A stretch of 64,000 nt of DNA. It comes from Paenibacillus sp. IHBB 10380 (GTDB lineage Bacteria > Bacillota > Bacilli > Paenibacillales > Paenibacillaceae). The position numbers and the translations under genes are program-made. How positions within the stretch are numbered: the stretch's first letter is position 1; each line of letters opens with the position of its first letter. The stretch is taken from assembly GCF_000949425.1 (NCBI RefSeq), contig NZ_CP010976.1, forward strand, positions 5,580,001-5,644,000, written 5' to 3'. The notes beneath the pieces are model-generated. The model was not told the DNA's origin. It did no database searches and saw only the letters and a program-made list of their open reading frames with translations. Below are positions 61,048 to 64,000 of this stretch, piece after piece.

Positions 61048-63297
61048 ATGAAGAAAAGTATATCAATATTTTTGAAATGTGTTTTGTCAGCTACTGTGAT
61101 GTCGTCCGCGCTGCTCGTCGGATATGGAGAGAAGGCGTTCGCTGCTCCCGTGTTTAGTCAATGGGGAGAAGATGGCGAGGAGGAGGGGCAATTTAGTTTT
61201 CCCCAAGGGATGGCGATTGATCAAGCAGGAAATCTTTACGTAGCGGATACAATGAACAGCCGTGTGCAGAAATTCACATCAAATGGGCAGTTTCTGCAAG
61301 AATGGGATATTGACGGAATGGTCTACGGAATGCCACGGGCCATTGCGGTTGATCATAGTGGGCTTGTCTATGTGAATAATGGGCAAGGCAACATTCGGGT
61401 ATTTCAGCCAGATGGCACCGAACTGAGGCGTTTGAATGATGATAAGTTTCTAGATTTTGGCGTATTGGGGATGGCTGTCGATCAGGAGGGCAACGTGTAT
61501 GTATCGAACGCCGGATTGCATCAGGTGCGAAAATATGACCCAACTGGACAAATTTTGCTCACATGGGGAGCGCATGGAACCGCTCCCGGGCAATTCAATG
61601 CGCCGTCTGGCATCGCGATCGATCGCGATGGCACCATTTTTATCGCTGATCCGGGCAACTTCCGCATCCAGAAATTCGATGCCATGGGCGACTATCTTGG
61701 ACAATGGGGAGAGGGGGAAAGCGCCGAACCGGGGCAATTCAGTTTTCCACAAGCGCTCACCTTTGATCGGTACGGAAATCTGCATGTAATGGAGACGAAG
61801 AATTATCGGATTCAAGTGCTTGATCCGTATGGGAAATCAATCAGGATGTGGGGCACGGAAGGCTCAGCTCCTGGAGAATTTGAGGTTACATTCGGTGTTG
61901 CCACCGACAATGCCGGAAATATCTATGTAGATGACTCCATGCTGCGCCGTGTGCAAAAATTTTCACTCACCTTGGACAGCCCGCAAATCGTGACAACTTC
62001 AGACCAGGCGACTGTCACATGGCCTGAGGTAGAGGGGGCAACCGATCTCGAGCTTGAATGGTCGAAAGACGGAAAAAACTGGAGCAAAAAAGCCTTGGCC
62101 GCCAATGAAACGCGGACAACGATTTATTCATTGACAGACAATACAAACTATCAGTTCCGCCTGAGTGCAAATTTTGCTCCAGGCTACAGAATGGCCTCCA
62201 ATCTGGTGGAAGCCAGAACCGCGAACCTGCCATCGCCATCGCCATCATACTATCCGGAAACGGGTGTGTCTTCGACACAATCAACGTCACCAAGTGAAAC
62301 CAAATTGACTTCAACGAATGGTCAAATAACGCTTCCCGTGGGTAAAATGGGCGAGGTTAGTCTTGAAGATATGATCAGGATCTCGATTCCGGCTAATGCA
62401 ACAAATAAAGAACTGAAATTAGCGATAGAGAAAGTCCTGAACTCCCAAAATACTCTAAATAATAAAGAGGTTTTGGGCAGCTCGATATTTGAAATTCTGA
62501 AAAACTTCCCGGAAAACTTCAGTAAACCGGTAATGATAACTCTAACATTTGATCCAACAAGTTTGAAGAGCAATCAATCGGTGGGTGTCTTCTATTATGA
62601 GGATGGGAAGAAAGAATGGATGGGGGTCTCCGGGGGGAAGATCAACGGCAACCGCATTAGTGTGGAAGTTAATCACTTTGGGAAGTTTGCGGTACTCGTT
62701 GTAGATCAAGCTACGGGTATGCCCGTAACGAACCACCCAACGGAAACGTCAACGGTAGCTAGTATTAGTGATATCTTTGGGCACTGGGCAGAGGCGAACA
62801 TCAAGCAAGCAATAAGTAGCGGAATCGTCATGGGTTATCCGGATGGTACATTTAAGCCGAATCATACCGTGACACGTGCGGAATTTGCTGTAATGCTGAT
62901 GAATACGTTGAAGCCGCAAGGAGCAGGAGAGACACTGACCTTCACAGATTCTGCGAAGATCGGAGCTTGGGCGCAGAAGGCGGTCGCGCAAGCTGTACAA
63001 GCAGGTATAATTAAAGGGTATAAGGACAGTACCTTCCGTGCGGATGCTGAGATCACACGCGCTGAGATGGTAGCAATGATTGGGAATGCTCTGGGTCAGT
63101 CTATCGAAGCAAATGCCGTAACTGACTTCGCCGATGACAAGGATATTCCGACGTGGGCAAAAGGCAGTGTTGCTAACGTGAAGCAAGCAGGTATTGTACA
63201 AGGTAAAGGCGCGAACCAATTCGCCGCTCAAGACCATGCAACGAGGGCTGAATCCGTAACGGTTCTGCTGAAAATGTTGGTTCAAAAGAGCAAGTAA
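61048..63297 (+). CDS. Surface protein: NHL repeats, FnIII and three SLH domains
   Basis: A 749-residue secreted protein with a signal peptide to about residue 34 (AFA-AP). About six NHL-type propeller repeats follow (FSFPQGMAIDQAGNLYVADT, FNAPSGIAIDRDGTIFIADP). Next come a fibronectin type III domain (about 315-395), a Ser/Pro linker, a beta-rich domain ending HFGKFAVLVVD, and three SLH domains that anchor it to secondary wall polymers. ATG at 61048 with a GGA/GTGAG site gives a proper signal peptide; a TTG at 60961 adds an implausible 29 residues. Two Fur-like boxes at its promoter suggest expression under iron limitation, perhaps for binding a host or mineral ligand. Confidence 0.88.
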   Translation: MKKSISIFLKCVLSATVMSSALLVGYGEKAFAAPVFSQWGEDGEEEGQFSFPQGMAIDQAGNLYVADTMNSRVQKFTSNGQFLQEWDIDGMVYGMPRAIAVDHSGLVYVNNGQGNIRVFQPDGTELRRLNDDKFLDFGVLGMAVDQEGNVYVSNAGLHQVRKYDPTGQILLTWGAHGTAPGQFNAPSGIAIDRDGTIFIADPGNFRIQKFDAMGDYLGQWGEGESAEPGQFSFPQALTFDRYGNLHVMETKNYRIQVLDPYGKSIRMWGTEGSAPGEFEVTFGVATDNAGNIYVDDSMLRRVQKFSLTLDSPQIVTTSDQATVTWPEVEGATDLELEWSKDGKNWSKKALAANETRTTIYSLTDNTNYQFRLSANFAPGYRMASNLVEARTANLPSPSPSYYPETGVSSTQSTSPSETKLTSTNGQITLPVGKMGEVSLEDMIRISIPANATNKELKLAIEKVLNSQNTLNNKEVLGSSIFEILKNFPENFSKPVMITLTFDPTSLKSNQSVGVFYYEDGKKEWMGVSGGKINGNRISVEVNHFGKFAVLVVDQATGMPVTNHPTETSTVASISDIFGHWAEANIKQAISSGIVMGYPDGTFKPNHTVTRAEFAVMLMNTLKPQGAGETLTFTDSAKIGAWAQKAVAQAVQAGIIKGYKDSTFRADAEITRAEMVAMIGNALGQSIEANAVTDFADDKDIPTWAKGSVANVKQAGIVQGKGANQFAAQDHATRAESVTVLLKMLVQKSK

Positions 63298-63306
63298 AGT
63301 AAAAAT

Positions 63307-63350
63307 AACAAGCTTGGACGGTCCTTGTGGACCTTCTAAGTTTGTTTTGC
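63307..63350 (+). terminator. Terminator of the SLH protein
   Basis: AACAA-CTT-GA and GGTCC pair with GGACC and their inverse, ending TTTG, 10 bp after the stop. Confidence 0.75.
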
Positions 63351-63472
63351 ATTCGGTCAAATTTGAAACCAAATTTGCGATAGTATTAGAAAGATATTTT
63401 CTCAATATTAAGCATACGACTCATGTGGAGTGCTGTGTCGGTTGTGTGAATGCATTGAATAAATTAGCTCAT

Positions 63473-63665
63473 TTACCGTGATTTATTATTAAGCTTAAGC
63501 AGAGATAGTGCTTGAGCTTTTTCTGTTTTTGGCTGATTAAAAATTACTCTATTATAGGTTGGCTTCAAATGGTCTTCTAAACCGACTTTACTTAACACAG
63601 CATCTCTATAGCTTGACTCGCCCCTTTCTGAAGAGTTATCTCGGTAAAGACCAGGGGGATGGGTC
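63473..63665 (-). pseudogene. 3' coding remnant, unknown family
   Basis: The minus strand reads THPPGLYRDNSSERGESS then YRDAVLSKVGLEDHLKPTYN and ends KAQALSLLKLNNKSR-stop. Composition is protein-like, but there is a stop just upstream and no start. A hairpin within 63491-63520 overlaps it. Not recognised. Confidence 0.4.
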
Positions 63666-63805
63666 TCCTCTTGTTAGGAACCCAGATAAGCTGAGGTATT
63701 TATTGAAATGAAACGAATTCGGAGAACGGAGTTTTCTGGATTGTGACTTGATTAGGACAGGCAATCATAGGGTAATGGACTAGAGAGATATACATATTAA
63801 CTATT

Positions 63806-64000
63806 ATGGAAAATAATAATATTATTAAAAATGCCGTTGAATATAGTCCAGGGATATATAGTTATGGCGGTGATCAGGGCTGGTATACTACGAACACCAA
63901 GCAAGACCGAGGGTGTGGTCCAGTTGCAGCAGCTAACATCACGAACTATTTAGCTACCATAAAGAATCCAGCAACGTATGGGGCATTATACACTGGGAGT
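63806..64000 (+). CDS. Start of a cysteine-peptidase-like protein (runs off the window)
   Basis: ATG at 63806 opens a frame to the window end. GDQGWYTTNTKQDRGCGPVA then AAANITNYLA shows the DRGCGP-AAANI block seen around the active-site Cys of papain-like and C39-like peptidases. No signal peptide is visible and the ribosome site is weak. Only the first 65 residues are present. Confidence 0.55.
   Translation, partial: MENNNIIKNAVEYSPGIYSYGGDQGWYTTNTKQDRGCGPVAAANITNYLATIKNPATYGALYTGS

Noticed and set aside
1..64000. Insertion sequences, CRISPR arrays and prophage structural genes
   Set aside because: No transposase, regular spacer repeat or phage structural protein was recognised despite many gene fragments.

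Overview
The window looks like chromosome from a low-to-mid GC, Gram-positive, spore-former-type bacterium, most likely Paenibacillus or a close relative. The reasons are surface proteins with C-terminal SLH domains, strong AGGAGG-type ribosome binding sites, frequent TTG/GTG starts, DesK/DesR-like and LytTR two-component systems, lipoprotein-anchored CUT1 sugar ABC transporters, and cre- and Fur-like sites. No ribosomal RNA, complete tRNA, CRISPR array or intact transposase was seen. Everything was read by eye; no database search was run.

Region 1 (about 1-15.4 kb) is an accessory, island-like stretch. It carries a nuclease/helicase fusion (DUF2075, Schlafen-like group) divergent from a MazG-like pyrophosphohydrolase. 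It also has two intact copies of a divergent XRE-regulator/HEPN-like pair, with broken copies between them, a mazEF toxin-antitoxin pair behind a perfect 33-bp-arm palindrome, an ABC-F ATPase, a DUF418/DesK/DesR-like operon, and a two-gene membrane/zinc-ribbon operon. It ends at a tRNA- or tmRNA-like 3' end followed by a strong terminator (15365-15437), which is what an attachment-site border of an integrated element looks like.

Region 2 (15.5-25 kb) holds a lipoprotein flavoprotein of the fumarate-reductase type, an SLH-domain pseudogene, a tandem pair of secreted class-C beta-lactamase-fold serine hydrolases, an AgrC/AgrA-like two-component system on the same strand, and an HNH-nuclease remnant. 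Region 3 (25.3-32.5 kb) has a small secreted protein followed by two membrane proteins and an ABC ATPase, a layout reminiscent of bacteriocin/immunity loci. A second ABC-2 type exporter (COG4586/4587/3694 type) follows.

Region 4 (32.6-42.8 kb) is a LacI-controlled mannoside-utilisation locus: a CUT1 ABC importer, a DUF1861 protein, a GH130 phosphorylase, a GH2 beta-mannosidase and a zinc-dependent dehydrogenase. LacI-type palindromes and a cre-like site lie at the promoter. Region 5 (42.8-52.3 kb) contains small regulator/enzyme pairs (HxlR with an NAD(P)H oxidoreductase, LysR with an SDR), an SLH/SpaA-domain gene remnant, a BlaI/M56-peptidase pair with visible operators, tandem HI0933-type flavoproteins, and three copies of a 34-bp hairpin repeat.

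Region 6 (52.4-60.5 kb) is visibly richer in GC. It is an AraC-controlled operon with a secreted beta-propeller-like protein, a second CUT1 ABC importer, a cytoplasmic metallophosphoesterase, a Gfo/Idh/MocA oxidoreductase and a GNAT acetyltransferase, which suggests uptake and dephosphorylation of an unknown phosphorylated polyol or sugar. Region 7 (60.5-64 kb) has an XRE remnant, a promoter with two Fur-like boxes in front of a large NHL/FnIII/SLH surface protein, and the start of a probable cysteine-peptidase-like gene that runs off the end.
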